Positions 18,912-28,339 of a DNA stretch of 64,000 bases are shown here, one piece after another. The notes beneath the pieces are model-generated. The model was given only the letters and a program-made list of their open reading frames with translations, was not told the origin of the DNA and made no database searches. Numbering within the stretch: the stretch's first letter is position 1; each line of letters opens with the position of its first letter. A program made the translations under genes and the position numbers. The stretch spans positions 1 to 64,000 of the forward strand of contig VXMH01000055.1 in assembly GCA_009841235.1 (NCBI GenBank), written 5' to 3'. The stretch is from Caldilineaceae bacterium SB0661_bin_32. GTDB taxonomy: Bacteria > Chloroflexota > Anaerolineae > Caldilineales > Caldilineaceae.

Positions 18912-19664
18912 TCAGATGCCGAGATATGCTTCGGCTACCTGCGGGTCGGCCAGGAGGTCCCGTGCTGCGCCGCTCAGAACGATGTTTCCGGTTTCGAGGA
19001 CGTAACCGCGGTTGGCAACCTGCAGCGCTGCCTGGGCGTTCTGTTCCACCAGCAGAATGGTTGTACCCTGGGCGTTGATCTCGCGGATAATCTGGAAGAT
19101 CTGCTGCACGAGGAGTGGGGCCAATCCCATTGAGGGCTCGTCGAGGAGCAGGATGCGGGGACTGCTCATGAGGGCGCGTCCAATGGCCAGCATCTGCTGT
19201 TCGCCGCCGGAAAGCGTGCCGCCGGGCTGAGTGAGGCGTTCCTGCAGGCGGGGGAACAGTTCGAGCACGCGTTCGAGATCACTGCTGATGCCATCCTGGT
19301 CTGTACGGGCGAAAGCGCCCATCGCGAGGTTTTCCTGTACCGAGAGGCGGGCGAAGATCTTCCTCCCTTCCGGTGATTGCGAGACGCCCAGCCTGGCGAC
19401 TTCATGGGCAGGCAGCCGGTCCAGACGTATGCCATGGTCGCCGCCGGTTGACTGACCGCGCCCGTTGCGGTCGCTGTCCTGAAGGTAAATCCCCCCCCCG
19501 CCGCGGGCAGACAGAACACCGCTGATCGTATTGAGCGTCGTCGTTTTCCCCGCCCCGTTCGAGCCGATCAGCGTGACGATTTCGCCTTCATTCACGGTCA
19601 GTGATATACCCTTGAGCGCGTGAATGTGGCCGTAGTACGTGTGGACCGATTCCAGAATCAGCAT
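18912..19664 (-). CDS. livF: Branched-chain amino acid ABC transporter ATPase LivF
   Basis: LivF is one of two ATPases of a LIV-type importer. The 250-residue product has Walker A GSNGAGKT, signature LSGGEQQMLAIGRAL, Walker B ILLLDEPSMGLAP and the diagnostic PEGRKIFARLSVQENL segment. The coding strand contains a run of nine G residues (plus-strand C run at 19491-19499) inside a slightly long Gly-rich loop, before HEVARLGVSQSPEGR. It lies three bases after livG in a five-gene operon livK-H-M-G-F. Confidence 0.93.
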   Translation of the reverse strand: MLILESVHTYYGHIHALKGISLTVNEGEIVTLIGSNGAGKTTTLNTISGVLSARGGGGIYLQDSDRNGRGQSTGGDHGIRLDRLPAHEVARLGVSQSPEGRKIFARLSVQENLAMGAFARTDQDGISSDLERVLELFPRLQERLTQPGGTLSGGEQQMLAIGRALMSSPRILLLDEPSMGLAPLLVQQIFQIIREINAQGTTILLVEQNAQAALQVANRGYVLETGNIVLSGAARDLLADPQVAEAYLGI

Positions 19665-19667
19665 GGT

Positions 19668-20468
19668 CTATTGGATGGCGTTCCCGGCTGCTTCCTGCAC
19701 AGCCACCTCCGGGCCCAGGTAGGCCTCTATCACCCTCGCGTTTGAGCGGACCTCCTCGGGCGTGCCTTCGGCGATCTTCTCGCCGTAATCCAGGACCGCC
19801 ACACTTTCTGAGATGCTCATCACGACCTTCATGTCATGTTCGATCAGGAAGACGGTAACTCCCTTCTCGTCGCGCAGCCTGTGGACGAGATCCATCATGC
19901 GGTCGGTCTCGCTGGGATTCATGCCGGCAGCCGGCTCGTCTAGGAGAAGCAATAGGGGGCGGCTCCCGAGGGCCCGGGCGACCTCAAGCAACCTCTGGTC
20001 CCCGTATGGCAGATTGGTGGAGACGACCTCTTCGCGACCGCCCAGGCCGACGAAATCGAGCAGCTCGCGCCCGAATTCCCGCGCGGCCCGTTCCTCCGCC
20101 TGCTGGCGGGACGTCCGCAGAACCGCGCTCCAGTGGGATGCCTGCAGCCGCAAATGCTGCCCGACGAGGACGTTTTCGAGCGCGGTCATTCTGCCAAAGA
20201 GGCGGATGTTCTGATAGGTGCGTGCTACGCCCCGGTCGGTGATCTCATCGGGCCGCAGGCCGATCAATGAGCGTCCGCTGAACAGTATCTCGCCGGCTTC
20301 AGGTCGGTGCAGTCCGGTGAGGCAGTTGAAGAGAGTCGTCTTGCCTGCCCCGTTGGGGCCGATCAGCGAGCTGATCGAACGCTCGGCGATCTCCAGATCG
20401 ACACTGTCGACGGCGGTCAGGCCCCCGAAGACCTTGGTAACCTGCTGAATGCTGAGCAGGGCCGTCAC
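19668..20468 (-). CDS. livG: Branched-chain amino acid ABC transporter ATPase LivG
   Basis: The 266-residue ATPase is the LivG partner of the same importer. Walker A is GPNGAGKTTLFNCLTG, the LivG-specific GVARTYQNIRLFGRMTALENV segment is present, and Walker B LLLLDEPAAGMNPSE and the H-loop VFLIEHDMKVVM are intact. The signature region is degenerate (NLPYGDQRLLEVARAL), which is normal for LivG. Its start overlaps the livM stop by four bases. Confidence 0.94.
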   Translation of the reverse strand: MTALLSIQQVTKVFGGLTAVDSVDLEIAERSISSLIGPNGAGKTTLFNCLTGLHRPEAGEILFSGRSLIGLRPDEITDRGVARTYQNIRLFGRMTALENVLVGQHLRLQASHWSAVLRTSRQQAEERAAREFGRELLDFVGLGGREEVVSTNLPYGDQRLLEVARALGSRPLLLLLDEPAAGMNPSETDRMMDLVHRLRDEKGVTVFLIEHDMKVVMSISESVAVLDYGEKIAEGTPEEVRSNARVIEAYLGPEVAVQEAAGNAIQ

Positions 20469-22387
20469 TGCTCCTCCCTTCCGCCGCTGCCGTCTGCAAA
20501 AGCGTCCCCGTTCACTGTCAAACCCGGTTCTTCCTCCCGTGTTTCCGGATCGCTGTCCATACCTGGCTCATCGGGATCCGCCAACTGAATGCGGCGGCGG
20601 GCGGACGGCAGGATCCCGTCAGGGCGCACAATCATCATGATAACAAGAAGGGCTGCGAAGGTGACGATCCGGTACTCGTCAACGCCCCGCAGAACCTCCG
20701 GCAGCCCTTTGAGCGCCAGAGCTCCTAATACGATGCCGGCGGGGCTGCCGATGCCGCCGACAATGATGAGCGCCAGGGCGTCGATTGAGACAAAGAGCGA
20801 GAAATTCTCCGGGAAGATATTGATCTGCCTTGCGGCGTACAGCTGCCCCGCCATGCCGGCAAAAGTAGCGCCGATGGCGAAGGCCAGCAGTTTGGTGCGC
20901 ACGAGATGGACCCCGGTGGCCTCGGCGACGTCTTCGTCCTCCTGCATGGCAAACCAGGCGCGCCCGAGCCGGGATTCGTTCAGGCGAATCGCGACAAAGG
21001 CGACCAGGGCTGAACTGATCAGGGCCAGCAGGAAGATCCAGCCCTGCGAGCTGAGTAAACCGAATGTGACGTCAACTGGTGTAAGGCCAAACAGCGCCGG
21101 CTGGGAGATTTCGAGGATTCCGCGGGGGCCGTTGGTCAGCTCGCCCAGATTCAGCATGAAGAGGCGGATGATTTCGCCGAAGCCAAGCGTTACGATTGCA
21201 AGATAATCGCCCCGCATGCGCAGGACAGGTATGCCCAGAAGTATGCCTCCCACGGCGGCCGTCAACATGGCAACCGGCAGCGCCATCCAATAGCCGAGCA
21301 GGGGACTCTCGGGCGAGATGCCCAGGAGGGTGAGCAGGCCGCTGATGTAGGGCGAGGAAAAGGGGGCCGAGAGGAAGGCATAAGTGTACGCGCCGATGGC
21401 AAAGAAGGCCACATAACCCAGGTCCAGCAGCCCTGCGTAGCCGACCACAATGTTTAGTCCGAGGCCCATCATCACGAAGATGAAAACAAGGCCCATCACG
21501 GAGTTCTGAAACTGATCGAGGATGAAGGGCATCGTGACTACGCCGAGGCCGAGCAAGACCGCCACCGCCAGCTGTTCCCGCCCCGGTCGGGACAGGCGCA
21601 GCGCGAAGAGCCCGCTGCCGGTGGCAATTAGGGTTAGCAGCAGTCGGACAGTCCCCTCATTCGTGCCGAAAGCAGTTACCCCCGGAAGTCCAAGCCACGC
21701 GATGTAAGCGAGCAGGACAAAAGGTAAGGCAATGCCGGCGTAGCGGCCGGCGGAAGTTAGCGTCGGGCCGGATAAATGCCTTGTGAGGCGGCCGACTGGC
21801 GCTGCGTGTGTCAGATCGCTGCTCCCCGCGGTCACCGCCAGGGCGGCAAGAATGCCGGCGCCTGTGAACAAGAGGACCTGCAAGAGGAATCGAGCGAACG
21901 AGACGTCTGCTTGGGCAATCTGTCCCGGACTTACGCCGATCAAGGCGGCGGCATTGAGGGGGACAATCTTGTCCAAAACAGGTTGGATGGCAATGCCGTT
22001 GCCCATGGCGGCGGCAATGATGCCGCTCACTATTGCGATAAGCAGACCGGTTGTCAGACCTGCCAGCAGGCCCTTTAGGACAAGAGCTGTGCCGGTGTGA
22101 GAGGACAGAAGTTCACGGACGCGTGACCCGTTTGAAGCCGCCTGCGGGCCAATCTCCCAGCCCGGTTTTCCCTCGAAACCGTCCTGTCCTCTTCCTGTTG
22201 CCTCTTTGGACGGTTCGATGGATTCACGGCGCAATTTAACCCAGAAGAACAGCGCGGCAATTAGCGCCATTACGGGCAACGCCGGGCCGCCTATGCGTCC
22301 GGGAATGCCGATGAGGATCAGGTAGCTCAAGAAGGCGAAGGCGACGAGTCCGGTTCTGACGGCTCTTGTTGCAGATTCGAGAGGCAT
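20465..22387 (-). CDS. livM: Branched-chain amino acid ABC transporter permease LivM, N-terminally extended
   Basis: The C-terminal half (from about residue 290) is a standard LivM permease, with VFIFVMMGLGLNIVVGYAG, LGYVAFFAIGAYTYA, RGDYLAIVTLGFGEIIRL and IVGGIGSPAGIVLGA. The 640-residue length is about twice that of a usual LivM. The first 290 residues hold additional hydrophobic helices (about six) without obvious family motifs, separated by a polar loop near residues 55-90. The last residues form a charged cytoplasmic tail. It is coupled to livH and livG by stop-start overlaps. Confidence 0.88.
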   Translation of the reverse strand: MPLESATRAVRTGLVAFAFLSYLILIGIPGRIGGPALPVMALIAALFFWVKLRRESIEPSKEATGRGQDGFEGKPGWEIGPQAASNGSRVRELLSSHTGTALVLKGLLAGLTTGLLIAIVSGIIAAAMGNGIAIQPVLDKIVPLNAAALIGVSPGQIAQADVSFARFLLQVLLFTGAGILAALAVTAGSSDLTHAAPVGRLTRHLSGPTLTSAGRYAGIALPFVLLAYIAWLGLPGVTAFGTNEGTVRLLLTLIATGSGLFALRLSRPGREQLAVAVLLGLGVVTMPFILDQFQNSVMGLVFIFVMMGLGLNIVVGYAGLLDLGYVAFFAIGAYTYAFLSAPFSSPYISGLLTLLGISPESPLLGYWMALPVAMLTAAVGGILLGIPVLRMRGDYLAIVTLGFGEIIRLFMLNLGELTNGPRGILEISQPALFGLTPVDVTFGLLSSQGWIFLLALISSALVAFVAIRLNESRLGRAWFAMQEDEDVAEATGVHLVRTKLLAFAIGATFAGMAGQLYAARQINIFPENFSLFVSIDALALIIVGGIGSPAGIVLGALALKGLPEVLRGVDEYRIVTFAALLVIMMIVRPDGILPSARRRIQLADPDEPGMDSDPETREEEPGLTVNGDAFADGSGGREEQ

Positions 22388-23460
22388 CAGGCTTTTTTCT
22401 CGCTCAGTACTTCACCGAACAGACCGGTAGGCCGGAAGATAAGGATCAGCACGAGCATTGTAAAGGCGATGACGTCCTTGTACTCTGTTGGGATGCCCAG
22501 GGCGCTAGGCCCGATCGCCTCGATCAGGCCGAGGATGAGCGCGCCGAACATGGCCCCGGGGATGTTGCCGATTCCGCCGAGAACGGCGGCCGTGAAGGCT
22601 TTCAGACCCGGAATGAAGCCGCTGTTGAACTTTACAACCGTGTTGTGAAAGCCGAGCATGACGCCCGCAGCGCCTGCAAGCGCCGACCCCAGCATGAACG
22701 TCACGACGATGACCGCGTTGACGTCGACGCCCATCAGTGAAGCGGTGGAGCGATCTTCAGCGACCGCGCGCATGGCGCGTCCCAACTTTGTTCGCTGGAT
22801 GATGAAATACAGGGCCAGCATCAGGAGGATGGAGGTGATGAAGATTATGGCCCCGGTGTAAGGAATGAACACGTCGCCCAGCCGCAGACCCCCCGAGATG
22901 AGAGCCGGTTTGCGATAGCTGTGCGGACTGACGCCGAAGATCAGGAGTACCGAGTATTGCAGGAAAAGCGAGGCGCCGATTGCGCTGATTAGGGGGACCA
23001 GCCGCGGGGCCTGGCGCAGGGGGCGGTAGGCCAGGCGTTCCAGCGTGACCCCGATCAGGACCGAGGCCGCCATACCAATGAACATGATCAAGAGCAAGGC
23101 AACGACGACCACCGGCCACGGTCCTTCCATCCAGCCGCGTGCCTGTGCAAATTGGAGGGCGAAAAAGCCGGTGATGCCGCCGATCATCATGACTTCGCCG
23201 TGGGCGAAGTTGATCATGAAGAGGATGCCGTATACGAGCGTATAGCCCAATGCCACCAGGGCGTAGACCCCGCCCAGAACCAGGCCGTTAAGGGCCTGGG
23301 AAATCCAGAAGGAGGCCGGGTAGCCCTCCGCCAGCCCGACTGTGGTCACCCTCCAGATCACCAGAACAACGATGGCGGCGCCAAGAGCCCGGGTAAACTG
23401 TTTCAGGGAGGCCCGGCCGTCCCTACCTGCCGCCTGCGCCTTCACCGGGCTGGAAGTCAT
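22387..23460 (-). CDS. livH: Branched-chain amino acid ABC transporter permease LivH
   Basis: The 357-residue permease has the LivH pattern: SQALNGLVLGGVYALVALGYTLVYGI, MINFAHGEVMMIGG, VTLERLAYRPLR and GGIGNIPGAMFGALILGL. An open frame extends upstream to 23634, but it would overlap livK coding sequence, and its N-terminal residues are a low-complexity Arg-rich stretch. The ATG at 23460 gives a normal start with a short cytoplasmic tail, 77 bases after the livK stop. Confidence 0.92.
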   Translation of the reverse strand: MTSSPVKAQAAGRDGRASLKQFTRALGAAIVVLVIWRVTTVGLAEGYPASFWISQALNGLVLGGVYALVALGYTLVYGILFMINFAHGEVMMIGGITGFFALQFAQARGWMEGPWPVVVVALLLIMFIGMAASVLIGVTLERLAYRPLRQAPRLVPLISAIGASLFLQYSVLLIFGVSPHSYRKPALISGGLRLGDVFIPYTGAIIFITSILLMLALYFIIQRTKLGRAMRAVAEDRSTASLMGVDVNAVIVVTFMLGSALAGAAGVMLGFHNTVVKFNSGFIPGLKAFTAAVLGGIGNIPGAMFGALILGLIEAIGPSALGIPTEYKDVIAFTMLVLILIFRPTGLFGEVLSEKKA

Positions 23461-23537
23461 TAGTCGTTTTCGAGGAGTTGATGGAGAGTCAAGCGGAGAG
23501 GGAACGTGAAAGTCCCCTCTCCGCCAGGTTTGAAGAA

Positions 23538-24794
23538 CTACTCCATGCCGAAACCCGAGACCTGATTGAAACTGCCGTCCATGACCTGGAAGATCTGGAC
23601 GCCGCCGGCGCCGCATTCTCCCATGCCGTCGCACTTGATTGTGCCGGTCAAGCCTTCGAACGCATCGACGGAGCGGATGGCGGAGATCAGCTCTTCTCTG
23701 TCAATCACCAGGTTTCCGCTGTCGTCGACCGAGGCAACCGCCGCTATGGCGGCCGCGATCAGCTTCACGGAGTCGTAGCTCTGGCTGTGGAACGGCCCGA
23801 GCTCGTCGGGGCTGACACCGTACTTCTCCATGTACTTTGCGTCGAAATCAGCGTTCATCTCTTCGGAGTCGGCGCCGGCAACGAAGGAAATGTATGTGCC
23901 TTCAGCCGCGCCGCCTGCGGCTTCGAGATACTGCTGCGTGTAGGCGCCGTCAACGCTCATGAATGCCGTCTCCTCGAGGCCGGGCGTTTCCGTCATCTGT
24001 TGGGCGATGAGGCCCGCTTCGGTGGAATACCCGCCGAAGAAGATGACCTGCGGCCCGTCGGCGCCAACTTTAGCCAGCATGGCGCGAAAATCGGTATCGC
24101 CCACCTGCACGCCTTCAAAGCTGGATACTTCGCCTCCCAGATCCATGACGTTGCTCTGGAAGATTTCGGCCAGGCCCTTGCCGTAGTCGGAATTGTCGTG
24201 GACGACGGCGATTGAGGTTATGCCAAGGTCGCTGACGATAAAGGCGGCATCGGTGGCGCCCTGAAGGGCGTCGCTCAAGGCAACGCGGTTACAGACGTCG
24301 CAGTCCGCCGAGGTAATGTCCGGATTGGTCGCGCTGGGGCTGACGAAGGGAATCCGCGCCTCCTGCAGGATCGGCATGAGGCCGAATGTCTCCCCGGAGC
24401 AGGTGCCGCCGGTTACGGCGACAATGGTCTCGTCGGCCGCGAACTTGTTGCCCACGTTGGTGCCCTGCGTACCGTCGCAGGCGCCGTCTTCAGCGACCAG
24501 CTCGAACATGAAGCCCTCGAGCCCTCCCATCGCATTCAGGTCATCGATGGCGAGTTCCGCCCCGTGGCGGATATTCAGGCCGGGGTCGGGAATCGGGCCG
24601 GTAAGCGCAAAGGATCCGCCGATTCGGATCATGCCGCCTGAGGCGATTACCACCTTTCCGCTCATGTCGGCGGGGGCCTCCTCCATGGGCGCCTCTTCTG
24701 CCGGAGCCTCTGCGGCCGGTGGCGCGGCCGCACATGCGGCCAGCATCAATGCCGCAACCAGGAACAGACTGAGAATTGCGAGTTTCTTGGGCAT
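23538..24794 (-). CDS. livK: Branched-chain amino acid ABC transporter substrate-binding lipoprotein
   Basis: The 418-residue lipoprotein is the extracytoplasmic receptor of the livKHMGF importer. It has a signal peptide with lipobox LMLAAC (Cys21), an Ala/Glu/Pro-rich linker, and a periplasmic-binding-protein type 1 domain (IRIGGSFALTGPIPDPGLNIRHG, VVHDNSDYGKGLAEIF). Ligand specificity in this family ranges from branched-chain amino acids to urea and amides, so the amino acid call is by family. The ATG at 24794 is preceded by a strong AAGGAGG; an upstream frame to 24869 is not needed. Confidence 0.92.
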   Translation of the reverse strand: MPKKLAILSLFLVAALMLAACAAAPPAAEAPAEEAPMEEAPADMSGKVVIASGGMIRIGGSFALTGPIPDPGLNIRHGAELAIDDLNAMGGLEGFMFELVAEDGACDGTQGTNVGNKFAADETIVAVTGGTCSGETFGLMPILQEARIPFVSPSATNPDITSADCDVCNRVALSDALQGATDAAFIVSDLGITSIAVVHDNSDYGKGLAEIFQSNVMDLGGEVSSFEGVQVGDTDFRAMLAKVGADGPQVIFFGGYSTEAGLIAQQMTETPGLEETAFMSVDGAYTQQYLEAAGGAAEGTYISFVAGADSEEMNADFDAKYMEKYGVSPDELGPFHSQSYDSVKLIAAAIAAVASVDDSGNLVIDREELISAIRSVDAFEGLTGTIKCDGMGECGAGGVQIFQVMDGSFNQVSGFGME

Positions 24795-25283
24795 TTGAAC
24801 CTCCTTGGTCAAGCTGCGCTCTAAGTGAATTGAAGCTCTGCTCTGGGCTTCCGAACGCAAGAACAGCATCGGGACCGGAATGTACCAAAAGCGGGACTTC
24901 TGAAAAGTAATTATAGTTTAGTCGAATGAAATCGGGCAAAGCCCCGATTCCAGGGCGGTGCATCCCGGATTCTTCGCGGTGATCACGCAAACCGTCGTGA
25001 TTTCACCCCCGGCAGCAGAAGCGCCGCCTCCACCCTCCCCCTCAAACTCCGGTAGGGGCAGGCCTTGTGCCTGCCCTCGCTCTCTCCTCTCCACTCTCCA
25101 CTCCCTCCTCGCCTTTTGAGACCGCTTTATCTGCGGCAGGAATCGTCCAAAAGGCGAAAATGTGATACAATCCGCCTGCGTAGCCAGACTGTAATCCAAT
25201 CCAATTGGCTGAGGAAGTCGATCTTGGACGAGAAATCGGTTTGGCGTCTCTGTGCCGTTCTACAACGTTGCCTTACCCTTCGC
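24795..25283 (+). repeat. Intergenic region with dispersed repeat, copy 3
   Basis: The repeat core lies at about 25036-25077 (ACTCCGGTAGGGGCAG, one base different from the other copies, then the perfect GGGCAGGC/GCCTGCCC hairpin). Block B-like CTCTCCTCTCCACTCTCCAC follows to about 25120. The remainder includes the livK promoter region and the leader of the ABC-F gene. No gene is seen. Confidence 0.7.
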
Positions 25284-27416
25284 ATGAGTCTCCTGGTTGC
25301 CAACGAAATCTCCAAGAACTACGGCGATCTCGACGTGCTCGAGGACGTGACTGTCCGTATCGAGTACGGGGACAGGATCGGTCTGGTCGGACATAACGGC
25401 GCGGGCAAGACAAGCCTGCTCAGGGCGCTGGGCCGGTTTGACACGACCGTCGGCGGCGAGCTCTTCATCGCGCAAGGCACGCGCATCGGCTACCTTTCAC
25501 AAGACCCGCCGCCAGCCGGAAATCTCACCCTTTTCGAAGACCTGAAATCCGTTTTCGCCGACCTGCTGGCCCAAGGGGAACAGCTTCGCCTCCTGGAAGC
25601 AAAAATGACCGACCTGGCTCAGAGCGATCAGGAGCTGGCGGGTCTGATTTCGCGCTATGGCCTGCAACAGGAGGCGTTTGAACGGGCCGGCGGCTACGCC
25701 GTCGACCAGCGGATTCGCTTCGTCCTTAGCGGCCTCGGCCTGCAGGAGTCTCTCTGGCAGGCGCCGTTGTCCCACCTCAGCGGCGGCCAGCGGACGCGAG
25801 CATGTCTGGGCCGCCTGCTCTTGGAGGAGCCGGACCTGCTACTTCTGGACGAGCCTACCAATCACCTGGATGTGCGGTCAATGGCTTGGCTGGAAGGCGT
25901 TCTGACCGCGTGGAAGGGTGCGCTCGTTGTTGTCTCGCACGACAGGTATTTCCTCGATGCGGTTGCGACCAGGATATGGGACCTTGCGTTCCGCCGGGTG
26001 GAAGCGTACCGGGGCAACTACAGCCACTACCGCTTGCAGCGTGAGGAGCGCCGGGCCCGTTGGCGAAAGGAATATGACCGCCAGCAGGAGTTCATTCGCG
26101 AGACACAGGCCTTTGTGCGCCGCTACAAGGCAGGCCAGCGGACCAGGGAAGCCCAGGGAAGGGAGACGAGGCTGAAGAGGTTCCTCGAAGAAGAAGCCCT
26201 GCCGCCGCCTCCGACCGACCAGTTTATCCGGCTCCCTCTGCGTGCGGACGCCCGCGGCGGGGACCTGGTAATGCGGACGCGTAAGTTAATCGCCGGGTAT
26301 ATGAATGGCTCCCTTGAACCGGGTACCGGTCCCGACAGTTCACAGCGCCAGGCCCCGGGCCGCTCGGGAGCCGGAGAAGGGCAAACCCCGTCGGTTGAAC
26401 CGGAAGCGGGGCATCCCCGGTCAAAGGGCCTCCAGCCTGGGCAACACGTTCGTCAGGGCCGTTTGCGGCCCATGCGCAGCCTCTCCCCGACCGACTCTCC
26501 GATTCTGAATGTACCCGATCTCGACCTCTATCGAGGACAGGTTGCAGCTCTCATCGGCCCTAACGGCGCGGGCAAGACGACGTTCGTGCGTACCATTCTG
26601 GAGGAGCTGGAACCTCTCGGTGGCAGGGTGGAGTTGGGCGCTTCGGTTGATGTAGGGTATCTTGCCCAACGACATATCGGCAGCGGCTACGGGTTGATGA
26701 AGGGCGGCCAGACCGTGCTGGACGCCCTGCTCGAGATTAAGCGGCTTCCCACGGAGAGGGCGCGGACCTTCTTGGGCCAGTTTCTCTTCAAAGGGGATGA
26801 CGTCTACCAGAGCATCGAGAGCCTTTCAGGAGGACAGCGCAGCCGCATCGCGCTTGCGCGGCTGACACTGCAGGGCGCCAACTTCCTGCTTCTGGACGAA
26901 CCGACCAATCATCTGGACCTGGACAGCCAGGAGATTCTTCAGGACGCTCTGCGTCAGTTTGACGGGACCATTCTGCTCGTCACCCATGACCGTGCCCTCA
27001 TTGACGCTCTGGCCACGCAGATTTGGCAGGTGACACCTGGAACAAAGGGCAGGCCAGGGCAACTGGATCTGTTCAAAGGCACGTGGAGGCAGTGGCAAGC
27101 GGAGAGGCTTTACGTTGAAAAGAAGGACTCTCCTGACCCGGGCGAGGTCGTGCCGACCGCTGCAGAAGAGGAGTGGAACCGGCAAAGAGAGGCCCGCCGC
27201 CGGCGGCGGCGAGCGGAACGTCATGAACAGGCTGTCGCCGAAACGGAGGAACGGGTCTCGCGCATGGAAAGCAGGTTGAAGGATATTGAGGAGAGCATGG
27301 CTCAGGCGAGTGCATCTCAGGATTTCAAAGAGTTGCGGGCGTTGCAGGACCGGCACAGGGCGGTCTCTCGGCGGCTGGAGGAGCTCATGGAGGAATGGGC
27401 TGCCCTGGCAGCATGA
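25284..27416 (+). CDS. ABC-F family ATPase
   Basis: The 710-residue protein has two ABC ATPase domains and no membrane segment, as in ABC-F ribosome-associated factors that rescue or protect translating ribosomes. Walker A 1 is GHNGAGKT (residues 36-43), and signature LSGGQRTRACLGRLLLEEP leads to LLLLDEPTNHLDVRS. Walker A 2 is GPNGAGKTTF, with LSGGQRSRIALARLTLQGA and LLLDEPTNHLDLDS. The arginine-rich helical linker (EYDRQQEFIRETQAFVRRYK) and a C-terminal coiled coil are present. A Pro/Gly/Ser-rich stretch of about 60 residues precedes the second domain and is unusual. The start at 25284 is where homology begins. Confidence 0.93.
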   Translation: MSLLVANEISKNYGDLDVLEDVTVRIEYGDRIGLVGHNGAGKTSLLRALGRFDTTVGGELFIAQGTRIGYLSQDPPPAGNLTLFEDLKSVFADLLAQGEQLRLLEAKMTDLAQSDQELAGLISRYGLQQEAFERAGGYAVDQRIRFVLSGLGLQESLWQAPLSHLSGGQRTRACLGRLLLEEPDLLLLDEPTNHLDVRSMAWLEGVLTAWKGALVVVSHDRYFLDAVATRIWDLAFRRVEAYRGNYSHYRLQREERRARWRKEYDRQQEFIRETQAFVRRYKAGQRTREAQGRETRLKRFLEEEALPPPPTDQFIRLPLRADARGGDLVMRTRKLIAGYMNGSLEPGTGPDSSQRQAPGRSGAGEGQTPSVEPEAGHPRSKGLQPGQHVRQGRLRPMRSLSPTDSPILNVPDLDLYRGQVAALIGPNGAGKTTFVRTILEELEPLGGRVELGASVDVGYLAQRHIGSGYGLMKGGQTVLDALLEIKRLPTERARTFLGQFLFKGDDVYQSIESLSGGQRSRIALARLTLQGANFLLLDEPTNHLDLDSQEILQDALRQFDGTILLVTHDRALIDALATQIWQVTPGTKGRPGQLDLFKGTWRQWQAERLYVEKKDSPDPGEVVPTAAEEEWNRQREARRRRRRAERHEQAVAETEERVSRMESRLKDIEESMAQASASQDFKELRALQDRHRAVSRRLEELMEEWAALAA

Positions 27417-27494
27417 CCGGCTTGTCATCAGTCCGGGCTTTCAGCTAAAATAGGGCTCAATCGGGACAACCAATTGCAAAGGGCTTAATCGGAA

Positions 27495-28127
27495 ATGTCG
27501 CGAAGATCGCTGGTTATTGGGCTGACGGGAAATATCGCCACCGGCAAAAGCACGATTCTCAACTATCTGATGGAGAAATGTGCCTTTATCATTGATGCTG
27601 ACAAACTGGGCCACCGCGTGATCGAGCCGGGCGGCCAGGCCTACGATGCGGTCGTGCGCACTTTCGGCCGGGAGATCCTGCGGGAAGACGGCGCCATCGA
27701 TCGCAAGAAACTTGGCAAAATCGTCTTCTCCAATCCCATAGACCTGGGCAGACTGGAAAAAATCGTCCACCCGAAGATCTTTGATCTGGGAAAGCAGGAA
27801 ATCGACGAAAACGACTCGCCCGTGATCGTGCTGGAAGCCATCAAGCTGCTTGAGGCCGGGTTGATGTCGACCCTTTGCGATGAAATCTGGGTGGTCACGT
27901 CAAGCCTGACGACGCAGCTGCGCCGTCTTCTGGAGGCCCGGCGTATGGAAGAGACCCAAGCCCGGCGCATGATCGATCTGCAGCCCCCGCAGGCGGCCAA
28001 GGTGAACCAGGCCGATCGCGTCATCGAGAACGACGGCAGTCTTGCGGAGCTGCACGCCCAGCTGGACGCCATCTGGGAAGACCTGAAACAAAGGTATCCG
28101 CGGCGCATGACGACACTGGCGCGATAA
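27495..28127 (+). CDS. coaE: Dephospho-CoA kinase
   Basis: CoaE phosphorylates dephospho-CoA in the last step of coenzyme A synthesis. The 210-residue product has the P-loop GLTGNIATGKST at its N-terminus, the DADKLGHRVIEPGGQAY lid/substrate motif, and the IVHPKI and IVLEAIKLLEAGL segments of the family. A P-loop with Asn-Ile in place of Gly-Ile is a minor variation. A small membrane protein gene and dnaJ follow in the same direction. Confidence 0.95.
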   Translation: MSRRSLVIGLTGNIATGKSTILNYLMEKCAFIIDADKLGHRVIEPGGQAYDAVVRTFGREILREDGAIDRKKLGKIVFSNPIDLGRLEKIVHPKIFDLGKQEIDENDSPVIVLEAIKLLEAGLMSTLCDEIWVVTSSLTTQLRRLLEARRMEETQARRMIDLQPPQAAKVNQADRVIENDGSLAELHAQLDAIWEDLKQRYPRRMTTLAR

Positions 28128-28143
28128 AGGAGTCCAAACGAAT

Positions 28144-28335
28144 ATGGACTTTCTGAGGCGATTCTGGGCCGACCACACAGTCTTGTCCAACTGGGCTGTA
28201 CTCGCAGTCGGCTTTGTGGTGATTCTGCTGTTCAGCGCGCGCGGCGTTGGCTTTGACGGCGCGCAATGGGCAGCCCTGATCGGAGTAACCGTTGGCCTGG
28301 CCGGACTGTGCGCCTGGATCATAAGTTGGGAATAG
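28144..28335 (+). CDS. Small two-helix membrane protein
   Basis: The 63-residue product has two hydrophobic helices (about residues 15-31 and 42-60) around a short polar turn, and no family motif that I recognise. It sits 16 bases after coaE and 4 bases before dnaJ, with AAAGGAG upstream, so it is probably translated as part of a coaE-dnaJ operon. Function is unknown. Confidence 0.65.
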   Translation: MDFLRRFWADHTVLSNWAVLAVGFVVILLFSARGVGFDGAQWAALIGVTVGLAGLCAWIISWE

Positions 28336-28339
28336 CTTC

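Noticed and set aside
23461-23634. N-terminal extension of LivH
   Set aside because: The extension overlaps the end of livK and is Arg-rich low-complexity sequence; the internal ATG at 23460 explains the gene without overlap.
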